Assembly (NCBI RefSeq): GCF_037975245.1
Contig: NC_092565.1
Span: 22,277,499 to 22,341,498, forward strand
DNA from: Apostichopus japonicus
Taxonomy: Eukaryota; Echinodermata; Holothuroidea; Aspidochirotida; Stichopodidae
Direction: 5' to 3'
Length of the DNA: 64,000 nt
Shown: positions 49,801 to 60,289 of the stretch, piece by piece
Layout of the letters: the number at the start of each line of letters is the position of its first letter
Numbering within the stretch: the stretch's first letter is position 1
The notes under the pieces: generated by a model
What the model was told of the DNA's origin: nothing
What the model saw: the letters and a program-made list of their open reading frames with translations, nothing else
Databases searched by the model: none
Position numbers and translations under genes: made by a program

Positions 49801-52800
49801 TTCTCCTTTTTAATCTCCATCGCTTGTACTTCTTCATCCACTTCCATCCCGTCCTCTTCTCCTGGCGAAGAGGTTGTGACCTTTGACCCGGCATCCGTCG
49901 ACTTTTTGGCACTTGCTAATCAAAAACAAGGACAGTTTAAGGACAGTTAAGCTACATAGTATTAGGTTTTTACAAAATTTTACACTTATTGACTTATTTT
50001 AGCCCAAAGGACTTTTTTTCAGCTATTGAGACATTGGAAATTTACCCCCATGTTAATATTTCCTAACTTCCAATGAACTCAAGAAAGCTACTGATATAAA
50101 GGAAATCTAACTTCAAACAACAATCAATAAAAGGCTAATAGCATTTCAGGCATATCACCCAGCTAGTGCAAGATTTATAAAGAGCAATAAAAACAATTTG
50201 ACATTAGTGCCAACATTTAGTTTTTAATTAACCCTTAAACCACCAACACACTAAACTCCCATTGTAATAAAGCACTTTCCATTTGTACATCTAAATACCA
50301 TAGATCTGTATATGGCCTTATTTTTGTACCCAAGAAATTTCCTCTCCCATTATACCTTTTCTTGAAACGTCACATGAAAATTATATTTTGGTGAAATTCA
50401 ATTCCATACCTTTCTAAACATACAAAAATCCTTATCAACAAAACCAAAGAAGACTTCTTACACTTATGATCTATTACCCCATAGGTGTAAACCAAGACCT
50501 ACATTAACCTGGTCCGATTTGGATAAAGGCGGTGGCATTTGAAGCAATGAGGCTTAACAATCGGGAGGTTCGGGGTTCGATACCCGGCTGGGTCATAGTA
50601 AGGTGGGTTTTTCATCCATGAGCAATCTGTGGTTTTCCCATCTGAAATGACTTTCTAAATTGAAAAATGTCCCAAATTTTAGCTAAAATGTTGAATTGGA
50701 AGTCACCCGACGTGTAAGTTGTAATCCATAAGCCCTTGCAGGATTTCCCCCACATTTCTGGTCGCTAAAGCGTCGTAAAAACAACTTTACCTTCGGCTTG
50801 TTTCTGGTTTACTTCCAGTTCTTTCGGCTTCTCCCAGGTCGACTGCATTGTCTTGCTGTTATAATAATAGGTCCTACCCTCTGGACTTTTGTATTCTGTC
50901 CAATCGCCTTTGCTGACAGTCTCCATGGGTGCTTGTTGTTTGGCATCACCTAGTAAAATCAAATCAATAAACCAATCAAATCAGTGAATTGACCAATAAT
51001 TCATCAATCAATATACCAATCAATCCATCCAAACAGTCAATAAATTGATCGGTTGACGAATCACAATGAGAGCCATGCTGGTAGGTGCAACAGAGACACT
51101 TTAGGTACCATTACCAGGGAATGTGTTTTTTATTACGATTAGGTCGTACCATTTTTTTTTCGGGCAGGGTTTAATATTTGGAGAAAATGAATTACTTCAC
51201 TCTTTTAACTCTTACTGATATCAATTTATCGAATATTGCTATGCAAAATTATTTCCGAATTGTTAAATGAGCCAATTTGAAAGAACAAGGAAGTTATCTT
51301 AATTATCCAGTCAATTTCATCGTCAATGTGTTCCTACACCTTTTTAGAACATACATCTTAGCATTTGAACAGAATATTGTACTTGTGTTAGTCTGGTGGA
51401 AAATGGGATACAGTTAAGTAATGTTTGTATTTAAAGAGTACGAAAAAGTTACATTGAAATCTTACCTGTGTTACTATCAACAGTAGCAGTGGCTTGTTGA
51501 ATGCTGACTGGTGGTTGCTGGGTCATAGGACCAGCTGCATGGACTGGGTGCATGACAGGAGGGACACCACCGAGTGGAGGCATGAGAGGGTGCATCCCTG
51601 GGTGTGGCATACCTGCAGGAGGTTGGTGGGGCATACCTGGTACAGACATGACATAGAAAGAGTCTATTCCTGGGAAATATTTAAACCCGTGGCGATATTG
51701 TATTGTAAAATGCTGTGCAAAAATGGGTAAAATGTGATACTAATGCAAAGTTGTACAGCAGTGTTTTGTACTCAGGAACAGCATGTTATTTTATAAGAGA
51801 CAAAAGGTCAGAGTCTTCGAAACTGCTATGCCAAATGTGAACACTAAATTATTCCCTACTTTCATCTAAAAAATTAAAAAAAGTGGTCATAATTATGTGA
51901 AAGCTTCATGTAAATAATAGGGCATCCATTGCTACACAATGTGTTAGTGGAAAATCTAATCTTTGCTACAGCCACAAGATGGATACAGGACATGCAGCAT
52001 CACTTTTGAGAATTTCTGCCAAATTTGAACTTACAAGACGTAAAGTCAAATTAACGATACCGATTTCCCCACAGAAGATTATTACAGGAAAAAATATGTA
52101 CTGGAATGAAGAAGCAAAGAGGCTAATCAGATTCTTCAGAAAGCTGTTTGAAAGCATGTTGAAGGGGTGCACCACCCCACCCCCCCTTCCACGTACTCCG
52201 AGAGAAATGTACAAAATATGAAACCAAAACAAATCAATACTAACAGACATGAACATAAAAATATAGGTTAACTACTCACCTGGCATGGAAAATGGTGGAG
52301 GGCCTCCAAATCCTTGTACTGGGGGTAACCCTGGGGGAACTGGCATTCTCGGATGCATCATAGGACCCATGAACCGTGCATGGGGAGGCATTCCCCCGCC
52401 TGGCGGCATCATGCCTGGAGGGTGGAGCCCCATCAGTGGACGGTGCATCATCGGTGGGGCATTGCCAAGAGCGCCAGCGGGAGGCATACCTCCAAGTCCT
52501 GGAGGATGTAAATTAGGAGGTCTTTGGCCCATTCCCATGGGGGGCATTGAATTGAGGATGGGAGGAGGACCAGAAGTGACGGTAGACGGCTGAGTCTGAC
52601 CCACAGCAGATGATTGCAATGGAGCAGCTATGGATGTTGACAATTTCGTCTGTCCTTGGGTCGATGATGAGGGAGGGTCCGAGCCACCGACGGCCGGTGT
52701 GGGAAGAACGTTTCCCCCGGCTGTCGAAGCATGGGATACCCCTAGAGAAGTGGCAAGAGGAGGGGTAACGGCCATCGGATCAGGTTGAGATGTGGGGGTA

Positions 52801-54915
52801 GATTCATCTTGCTGTACCTCCTCCTGCACCGGGACTTGCTGCTGCTGCTGCTGTTGCTGAGGTTGTTGGGAGGATGGAGTTACAGCAGAGACAGGCTCTT
52901 GAGATACTTCGACATCTTGGACTGAGGATTGCATTTGTTCCATTCCTGCTAGAAATGACGAGAAAAGAAGAAAAGACACAAATTAAATTGAGTAAATACA
53001 TTATAAAGTTCCCGGCACTCTACATTATAAAGGGCCTGGCACTCTACATTATAAAGGGCCTGGCACTCTGACACAGGTTGGATCTTCTACATAGGCAGTT
53101 TGTTTTACATTAATGTGAGCAAATAACATATGGAGCAATGAAAGAAGAAACAATGAAATTCATTATAGTACATTGGATTCATCCTCTACTACAAGATACA
53201 ATGATTTTAATTTCACAATTTTATTTGGTGGAAAAGGAAGAGGCATGAAGATTTATGTTCATAAGAATACATGATGATTACTTAACTTCTAGGTATTCCT
53301 ACACACAATAGTACATAAGAATACATAATGATTCTTGAACTTCAAGGTATTCCTACACACAATCATACATAAGAATACATGTTGATTCTTTAACTTCAAG
53401 GTATTCCTACACACAATGGTACTTGATACCCACCATTTTGAGCTGGACGTATTCGTTCGTCGATATCGTGAGCAGCAGCGTTGACCAATGCAGCATTGGC
53501 TGCAGTCGAATCCTCCTGTTGATCTTGGGAGGTATTTGTGGTGTCAGAATTTGTTGTGGTGGCAGTTGTGGTGCTACCAGTGGTGGTCGCCTGAACTCCG
53601 GCGGCTGCAGCTAACTTTTGTAGATCCTCCTGCTTAATGACTGGAGCATCCTCTGGTCTGGTCCAACGGGACTCCCTGGTCCTAGCGTGATAGTAGTACG
53701 ACTGCACGTCCAAACAACAACCACAAAACGGTGAATTTTACAAGTTGGATTCAGACTTAGTATAAATTATACTGAAATCACTTTATTTTAAAATGTTAAA
53801 GATTAAATTTACTGCAATATTGAATATTTCACCAGTATTACAGCAATTGAAAAATATTGACTTTGAAGTCTTTGAAACAACTTTCTAGCAAAAGGTAATT
53901 TCACCAACCTTTCCATTTCCACTGGCATTTTCCACCCAGAATTCCTTCTTTGGGTCCATGGCTATGGCAAGAATAGCAGGATCAATCTGAAAGAGAGCTT
54001 GATTTGGAGGGGTAACAGCCGGTGCAGCGGCAGGAGGCATGGTCATACTAGGAGCAGTAGACACTGCTGGTGGTATTGGCATCTGAGGCATACCGCCCGC
54101 CATGTTCGGTGGCGGAAAGAATGGGGTCATTGGAGGCATGCCTGCCATTCCTGGTGCAGCCTAATGATGAGAAATTAGGAGAAATTAGACTTATAACTAA
54201 GCAATCAAATTTTGTGTAGCAGTTTTGAAGGATTTGAAACTGTCTCATATCATGTATTAGTTGGTTCCTGTGAATTACACATCTGTGCATTTGTATAGCA
54301 TTTGTATGCTTTGTTATGCTATTTTGGATAAATTACAGTACTATTTCAGCGTGTCATTTCTTTTTGTTTTGCACCATGACAATTGAAAACAAATACTAAG
54401 GAACAGGTCTTCATTTTGTTCTAACACAGCCATTTGGTTCTTTGCTACTCGATTGTGCCATTTGAACACCTCAAATTTTGAGAAGTAGTGGATTTGTACT
54501 TCTACTGTAGGTGATTACATGCTACTGGAATGTTTTAAATATTTTATAATATTTTATTAAATATATTATATTTTAAATATTAAATGGAAGAGATCATCTA
54601 GGCTAGCAAAAGAGGATACCAGTTTTCTAATGGAACATTTAGTTCACCCTTTGTGAAATAATAAAACATAACTTTCAACTTATATAATGAAATTCTAGAA
54701 AATACAAAAGACTGCTCACTTTCATAGGGCTCAGAATTTTTGCTTACCTGTCCAGGAGGGAGGAATGAAGGCATTCCAGGTTGAGCTCCCGGGGGCCTAT
54801 CACTTGTCTGCTGTGGATATCGAGCCGGATAATTGGGAGGTCTCATCCCTGGTGGCCCCCTCCCCCTTGGACCTCTAGGAGGAGGTGGTCCTCTGTAACG
54901 ACCACTGAGCCTCAT
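37782..54915 (-). CDS. TCERG1: Transcription elongation regulator 1 (CA150)
   Basis: A nuclear scaffold linking RNA polymerase II elongation with pre-mRNA splicing. Coding exons in transcript order: 54915-54748, 54160-53909, 53701-53434, 52948-52280, 51636-51466, 50949-50791, 49915-49653, 49120-49026, 48123-47954, 47076-46871, 46439-46231, 45462-45312, 42774-42604, 42028-41864, 41266-41087, 40553-40470, 38467-38373, 38001-37782. All are in phase, giving 1231 residues (human 1098). WW1 spans about 129-158 ([20 protein letters not shown]), WW2 525-555 ([15 protein letters not shown]) and WW3 682-713 ([15 protein letters not shown]). Pro/Met/Gly-rich and Gln-rich linkers come before an acidic KEE region. 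Six FF domains fill about 800-1215, for example [17 protein letters not shown]. The C-terminus [14 protein letters not shown] matches vertebrates. An in-frame TAA lies 9 bases before the ATG. The FF5 region seems 4-5 residues short, so a microexon may have been missed. Confidence 0.95.
39244..40109. repeat. Tandem repeat of about 164 bp, five copies
   Basis: TGCTGGTTGGTAG recurs at 39257, 39422, 39586, 39752, 39915 and 40076, spacings of 161-166. Each unit contains GTCAATTTGACAGAATGTAT, a C-run of varying length, AGGTTGGTTAGGCCT and ATAGGTTAGATACATGATT. It lies in the TCERG1 intron between the exons at 38467 and 40470. Length differences are mostly in the C-run. Confidence 0.95.
46003..46203 (+). 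mobile_element. tRNA-derived SINE, copy 2 (5'-truncated)
   Basis: Begins within the B-box-like GAGTTCGAGTCACTCC and shares CATAATCATGGACGTTAAAT, TTTGATAAGCC and the ATACATAC tail with the copy at 15248-15500. A small partial duplication of CCTGAATTCGAGTCACTC lies just upstream. It sits 27 bases past the donor of the TCERG1 exon 46439-46231, antisense to that gene. Confidence 0.8.
47178..47497. repeat. 40-bp tandem repeat, eight copies
   Basis: The unit starts TTAAACATGTACAAACTAGG and ends ACCAGAGCCC. Copies begin at 47178, 47218, 47258, 47298, 47338, 47378, 47418 and 47458 and differ by single bases (CTAGG/CTATG, ACATTT/ACCTTT). The array is about 100 bases upstream of the acceptor of the TCERG1 exon starting at 47076. 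The units are directly adjacent with no spacers. Confidence 0.97.
48530..48850. repeat. Decayed tandem repeat of 20-27 bp
   Basis: Variants of GACTGCCATAGTGCC recur irregularly (TAGACTGACACAGTGCCCAT, ATAGTGCCATTCCGACTGCC) through a TCERG1 intron. No other function was recognised. Confidence 0.7.
49170..49449. repeat. 69-bp tandem repeat, four copies
   Basis: Units start at about 49170, 49239, 49309 and 49378 and contain CACCTGACACAAGCTGGAGA and GAGAGAGGTGGAGGGACTTA. On the TCERG1 sense strand the first three units contain GTAAGTCCCT, a good 5' splice-site word. The array lies in the intron just upstream of the acceptor of exon 49120-49026. Confidence 0.92.
50516..50760 (+). mobile_element. 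Second tRNA-derived SINE family
   Basis: GGTTCGGGGTTCGATACCCG is a strong B-box/T-arm match, preceded by GGCGGTGGCATTTGAAGC as a weak A-box. The body contains CCATGAGCAATCTGTGGTTT and TAATCCATAAGCCCTTGCAG. The body differs from the SINEs at 15248 and 46003. It lies in the TCERG1 intron upstream of the WW2 exon's donor side. Confidence 0.65.
52999..53069. repeat. 24-bp tandem repeat, three copies
   Basis: ACATTATAAAGGGCCTGGCA-type units repeat three times in a TCERG1 intron, just upstream of the large Pro/Gln-rich exon. Confidence 0.9.
53259..53421. repeat. 54-57-bp tandem repeat, three copies
   Basis: ATAAGAATACATGATGATT, then AACTTCAAGGTATTCCTACA and CACAAT, occur three times. The last copy runs up to the donor of the TCERG1 exon 53701-53434. 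Confidence 0.85.
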
Positions 54916-54940
54916 ATCTGATTAATACAATGGTCTGCAG

Positions 54941-55877
54941 CTAAAGAGATAAAGAAAAGAAATTAATTTTTTACTTACAATTTGAAACTGAGTATAGTAT
55001 GTGTGTTCAACACATATGACTGTACTGTGAATACAAAGAGGTGGAAGGTGCACATTAGTGTCAGCAGCACATAAATGATTTAAAATGGTTTATTGGTTAG
55101 TACAGCTATATTTTTGAAGATGTACGACTTAATAAACTGCTAACCTAATGGGCGCATGCAAAGAGAATTCACGAATTGATCTAAATTAACCCAAGAATCA
55201 AGTTTCTTATTTCCTTGGTTGGATTGTTCCATATATTAACCAGAGGTATTTACAGCAATGAAGTATTAATATAAAAATCCAACTTGGGAATTAAGACATC
55301 CTGAGCCCATACTAAGATACTTCAATGTTCAATTTCCCTCTACACCGAGGTATTCTCTCTTATCATTTCTGTAAGCAGCAATGAACAGACTGTAGTTGCA
55401 TGCGAAAGCACACATGACCTTATCATTTGCACAGTGGATCAAACAAAGTAGTTAATACTAATACGATAAGAAATATGCCTTTAGTCTACATAACACCGTG
55501 ATATGCCTGACTGTAAAGTAGGTTTTGCATGGGGAATGAGGGTCAAATATTTCTTCAAAGTTAACTGTGTTCTTTTTCTCAGTACCTGCTGTTCATCAGC
55601 TATATCGGGATGTTAGTAAAAGAGAATTTGCGTGTAGTAAGACTCACTGCTTGTATGGTACACTTATGTTATAGGGAATATCACATTGTACATGCATTTA
55701 TGCATCCTTGTCTTAATTTTCTTATGCATATGTCCATCGCTTCCTTTTCACTTCCTTTCAGATTTGGGTGGGGCTTAGTATTTATTAACTAACCTTGAGG
55801 CTTGAGCCTAGGTTAATATGTCATATCAAGCTTTTTGGTGGTTACTGGCTGCCCTGGCTTGGGTCATTGTGAGTACT
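54941..55877. other. TCERG1 upstream region
   Basis: The first TCERG1 coding exon is preceded (minus strand) by an acceptor, CTCTTTAGCTGCAG near 54935-54950. At least one 5' noncoding exon should therefore lie farther up, here or beyond the transposon that starts at 55886. No coding sequence was seen. Confidence 0.5.
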
Positions 55878-57270
55878 ACTACGATTAGGGTTGGGCGATA
55901 TATCGAAAATTATTATTATCGCGATAATTTTTTTTCAAGACGATATTTTTTGAGGATTGAACAAATGACGATAATTTCTTGTGAAAAAAATTTGAAATAG
56001 ATGTAGAAAAAAAAAATTCTCCGTTTTATGTGTAAATGTTATTCTAGCATTCCATGGTTAAGAAAGTTGAAAAGAAATATTTTATCAACTTCATTTACTG
56101 ACTTTTGAACTTCGTAAAAACCCGTTCTTTACAACATTGACTGTATAGAGAACAAAACTCTGAAAATCAGTAGAAAAATTACCAATTGTGTACGAAAAGT
56201 AAGTTGGTACACCTTTCTAATTTTACGAAAGATCGAGCAAAATACTTTCGAAAAATTCACGCGAAACTGGCATATCGTGCTAAATGCAACAAGTGTCATG
56301 TAAACAAGGCTCTAGTACACCCATTTATGAATAAACCAGAAGACCACATCTGGTGTAAAGCGGGGGAAAGAAAGTATTTTCTAGAATTTCCACACAAAAA
56401 AAATAATAATAATATCCTACCATAGTTAAGTTTATAGTAAATAGCCTAACCACTTCGTCGGTTACGGATCTCACGTAACAACAAAAACACAACTAATTGT
56501 ATTTTGCGAAGTTGACGATTTCTACAAGGACATGGAAACAATATTTAGCATTAAGTTAATCACGCCTGGTGGCCTAAAACATGGAATTACAAGGTTTACT
56601 TTCATAAAGATGGCCATACTGTAGCTACTGGGGCCTTGATATCGTGCTATGTCTGTATGGTATAGACTGTGCCTCGTGTATCATGGGGAATAGATTGTTT
56701 TGTTCATACGGAGGAGTCGGTTGGCTTGAGGTGTGTTTTACTTACCTTAATGTTACGGGGATATTTACCTACTTTCCTTGAACGTCTAAGATAATATTTC
56801 GCATAACTTTACGGATCCTTTACTGACTGACCTAATTAATTCTAGAGTGGAGCCAAAGAATTTTACTCCATGAAAAGTTTTTTGGAAACATGCCAAAAAT
56901 GTTAACAAACAGGTGTTAGACAGGGGGGTTGTTTTGCAAGGTACCTGAGAAAATTTGAAGCACATTGTAGCCTACCGTGATATTTAAGTACGGTTAAACA
57001 CTGCAGTTGTAAACTGATTGTTAGGCAGTCTAGAAACGGGGCTTTGCCGAACGTATTTTGTTTCATAATATCGACAGTTTTGTAAGTTAAACTTTATAAA
57101 GATTGTAAGACATATTAATTCTCTTTTCATTTTATCACATAATATAGCTACTCTAACTTGTCATTTTAAAATTTTCATCAGTTTCGTGACAATTTAAATT
57201 CATAAAGTTAGTCAGTATTTTGAATCCTCAATTGCGAATTTTTTTATCGCCAGACACGCAAAAATACTTA

Positions 57271-57360
57271 ACTTTTCCGGGGGCCTTCGCCCCTGGACCC
57301 CCACAAGGGGTTCCACCCCTTGAACCCAACGGGGCTCTAAGGCGGGCCTTGAACCCCACG
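57271..57360. repeat. GC-rich block of short inverted repeats
   Basis: GGGGGCCTTCGCCCCTGGAC, ACAAGGGGTTCCACCCCTTG and related words can form stacked short hairpins. The block interrupts AT-rich sequence inside the hAT element. No gene was seen. Confidence 0.6.
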
Positions 57361-57414
57361 CCATTATGCTCGGTGTGTTTGCTGCGCGAAAACACCGGTG
57401 GGAAATCGGCATTT

Positions 57415-57446
57415 GTTTTTAGTGTGTTCGCGAACACACTAAAAAC
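57415..57446. repeat. 32-bp perfect palindrome
   Basis: Centred on TGTGTTCG/CGAACACA between 57430 and 57431, with sixteen bases on each side fully self-complementary and no loop. It lies immediately outside the left end of the nested inverted-repeat insertion. Confidence 0.95.
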
Positions 57447-57455
57447 GGGTACCGT

Positions 57456-58155
57456 TGTTTACCGCACACGTTACTTTCCGCTGAAACAAAACGGTGTTTT
57501 CCGCAAACAAATTTGTCAGCGGAAAACAACGTTTTTTTCAGCGGAAAGTAACGTTTTTTTTCTTGAAGGGATAGAATAACTTGCTGAATTGATTAGGCAC
57601 ATGGAATGATTTAGGAAGGTGGAGAAGATTGGTAACTGTAACAGGATAAATCGGCCATGATTTTAGATGTAACTCGTAAGAAAGGTGGTGCAAAATGCGT
57701 GTTCGACTATTAAAACAGCCCTTACTTATACAGCCATTTCCAGCGAAAATCAAAGATACCGCCTTTTACAACTTTTTTTTTTTAAACTATCATTACGCGG
57801 ACCGCAGTTTTAATACTTTATTAGATAGTCAATCCTTCATAACGCGGGTGTCCCTTTGCCCTTTTATCGGCCGACCACCACATACTTCTTTAATAATCCC
57901 TAATTACACACCCCCAAGCCTCCTCTGTATTATAAGCAGCTTAACTTTTCTGACATGAACTCAGTCTAACCATCCTTTATCGACGTTCTTTGATACTTTC
58001 TCATGTTATTTTAATCATCCTGCCTGAATTTGGTATCCTAAAATATGCGAAATTATAGTATACAGGAAGGTGAAAAAAAGGTGTTTTCCGCAGAAGAATT
58101 TTTTCAGCGGAAAGTAATCAGCGGAAAGTAACGTATGCGGAAAACAACTGAAACC
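57456..58155. mobile_element. Nested inverted-repeat insertion inside hAT
   Basis: The left arm TTGTTTACCGCACACGTTAC, continuing TTTCCGCTGA, matches the reverse complement of the right arm (TTGTTTTCCGCATACGTTAC, then TTTCCGCTGA). GCGGAAAGTAACG recurs several times just inside both arms. No coding capacity and no clear target duplication were found, so the exact borders are uncertain. Confidence 0.65.
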
Positions 58156-58263
58156 ACTAAAAACAACAAGAAAAAATTATCGTAATTATCGAAATATCGC
58201 GATAATTTTTGAACTATTTATCGTGACATTAAAAAGCAAATATCGCCCAACCCTAACTACGAT

Positions 58264-60289
58264 ACTAGGCAGGTCTTAACAACAAGCATAGCGTAGCCAT
58301 GTGCATATACTGTACAGTTGTATATGCTACTGCTAAAACTAAACGTAGGCTAGGTTATAATTACAACGCTGTGTACAATACAAATAGAGGTTCTACTGTA
58401 TTAGGCCTAATGTCTACTGTGTTAGGCCAAGGTGTTAAGTGTTAAGGTTGTGATAGACTAAAGAGAAATCATTGCAGTTTGCTCGCGAATTTCTACTCAT
58501 TTTGGATGCAAAATATCAAGCAATGTTTGATGATTGCAAAATTGGAGCACTTAAAACGAACAGTCAAGCTTACACACTGTTTACCTGGGAAAGGAAGATT
58601 CAGGATCAGTGTTCCCACGCCAAGTTGTTAACTTTTTAGCCGATTGCTGTAACCAGTTAGCTATAAGAAGTAATGATCGTTGAGCTAAAGAAAATGTTGA
58701 AAACTTAAATAGCAGTGATGACATTCACTTTAACTTCCATTTAATATCCTCAGAGTTTTTTCGTTTTGCTCAAAGAGTAAAAAAATGTGATATATCACGG
58801 GTTTTGCTAAAGTATATAAATTTTGGAAAGGGCCCTGGTATCGGCAATGTTGAACACACAGAACTAAAATAGGCCACGCCATACCGTTTTGAAGCTAGCA
58901 GTCACTAACAGCAGACGATAACAGACAATCTTCACTTGCAAGCAACGCAAAGTTAACTTTTTATCAGAGTGAGGCACGCGGTTTGGGGCGAGTCTTCCAA
59001 TGTTAAGCCTCATAAAAAATACCTTTATGAGAAAAAGGTGATAAATCGAGTAATGGCGCTATTTGAAAGCCCTTAATACTTGTACTAAAGTTAAGTTGAA
59101 TATTTTTCTTTCAATTATCAATTTTCAGTGTCAAAGCTAGATTTACCAAGAAATGACCATAAACAAAGTGATCCAATCTGACTAGTGTGGGGAAAAGCAC
59201 AAGGTAATCAGTAAATTCGACATAACTACCAACAAGGGAATTTTTTTAATAGTTTTTACAGATTATAAATAAAGTTATGGTGTGATTTGAGATTCTGAAG
59301 TACCGTACACCACAGCAAAAGGTGATTATCATCATTAATAATTACTTCAAATCGTGAAATACAATATAATATTTTACTGAAAGAAATATCGTGGTAACGA
59401 AACCAAACAACCAAAACGACTGGTCCAATTACAAGTATATATGGTCGCCGCTCGGCTTCTCGGCCCTTTGGCTAACATCATGTGTAGTAGCATATCTAAA
59501 TGATTGTTATATTAAACGAAATATTCATTTCTTTTTTTTAATGCTTCATTAAACTGTACACGGCAAATTACTTCTTCATAATTCCATAATTATTGTTATG
59601 GTATTTGGCACAACCGGCACATGACGTACGATTGAGGGCTTCGCTTTATTCTTTTCAAAAGAATCTCAATTCTTTTCTTATAATCAGCTATCATTTCTAA
59701 GTTCTAGATGATCAATTTAACTGCTCCCTTCTCTGCGGACAAGTTCCTTTTTCCCTTGAAATTATCTTTCGTTTTTTTCCCTACCGTCACTAGCTCTTGA
59801 TGAACAGTAAGTTGTTTTTGATAGTAACTTTGTACTTGATATATTCTTTACCAAGAAACTTGAAGATTTGCTAACGGCGCTACTCCTATTGTTTTGAGGA
59901 ACCGTCACACTTCTTAATTTGCTTCTTTCATTTGTATGTCTGCACGTCTTTAATTTTCTTTTCTTTTATTGTTTGATTTTAACTACAATTCTATTTGTCT
60001 TTGTAACTGTTTATACCTCAATTGGCTAACCGAGTCACCCTCAATAAAATAAATAAATAAAAATAAATTTGCATAACAACTCCCTGGTTATAGTGTCCTT
60101 TTCGTTATTGTTGTTTAGTGGCTGCTGCGATATTCTGCTATCATGGCTGCTAGCTTCCGACAGGCCCACGCCAATAGCCATGTGCTACACAGACCTATGC
60201 ATACACCATTCGTACAGTGACATGTAACCTAACGTTTCACCATCACACTCACAGGTTGCAACAAGTGCAGACTAAAAACAAACTTTAAA
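58264..60289. other. Intergenic region upstream of NHP2
   Basis: AT-rich and non-coding. It holds the U2-like fragment at 59452 and a segment near 60072 matching the hairpin at 13598. A CCAAT word at 60172, about 120 bases before the NHP2 ATG, may belong to its promoter. A possible acceptor at 60254 suggests the NHP2 5' UTR may be spliced. Confidence 0.45.
59452..59494 (+). pseudogene. U2 snRNA 5'-end fragment
   Basis: CGGCTTCTCGGCCCTTTGGC followed by TAACATCATGTGTAGTA matches the first 40 or so bases of U2 spliceosomal RNA with few differences, including the branch-point-recognising GTAGTA. Similarity stops after about 45 bases. The Sm site and the 3' stem-loops are absent, so this is a truncated copy and not a functional gene. 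Confidence 0.75.

Larger units (their letters stand above)
55886..58255. mobile_element. hAT-type element, 2.37 kb, perfect 8-bp TSD
   Basis: Flanked by ACTACGAT on both sides (55878-55885 and 58256-58263). Both inverted ends begin TAGGGTTGGGCGATAT (16 bp identical), fitting the hAT terminal pattern. AT-rich subterminal blocks with ATCGCGATAA follow each end. No transposase reading frame was recognised, so it is non-autonomous. It carries a nested inverted-repeat insertion (about 57456-58155), a 32-bp palindrome and a GC-rich block. It lies between the divergent TCERG1 and NHP2 genes. Confidence 0.92.

Noticed and set aside
52285-52593. 102-aa plus-strand Gly/Pro-rich frame
   Set aside because: It is the antisense shadow of the Pro/Met-rich TCERG1 exon 52948-52280.
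57220-57579. 119-aa plus-strand open frame inside the hAT element
   Set aside because: It runs through the GC hairpin block and the palindrome, has no transposase motifs, and opposite-strand frames are equally open.
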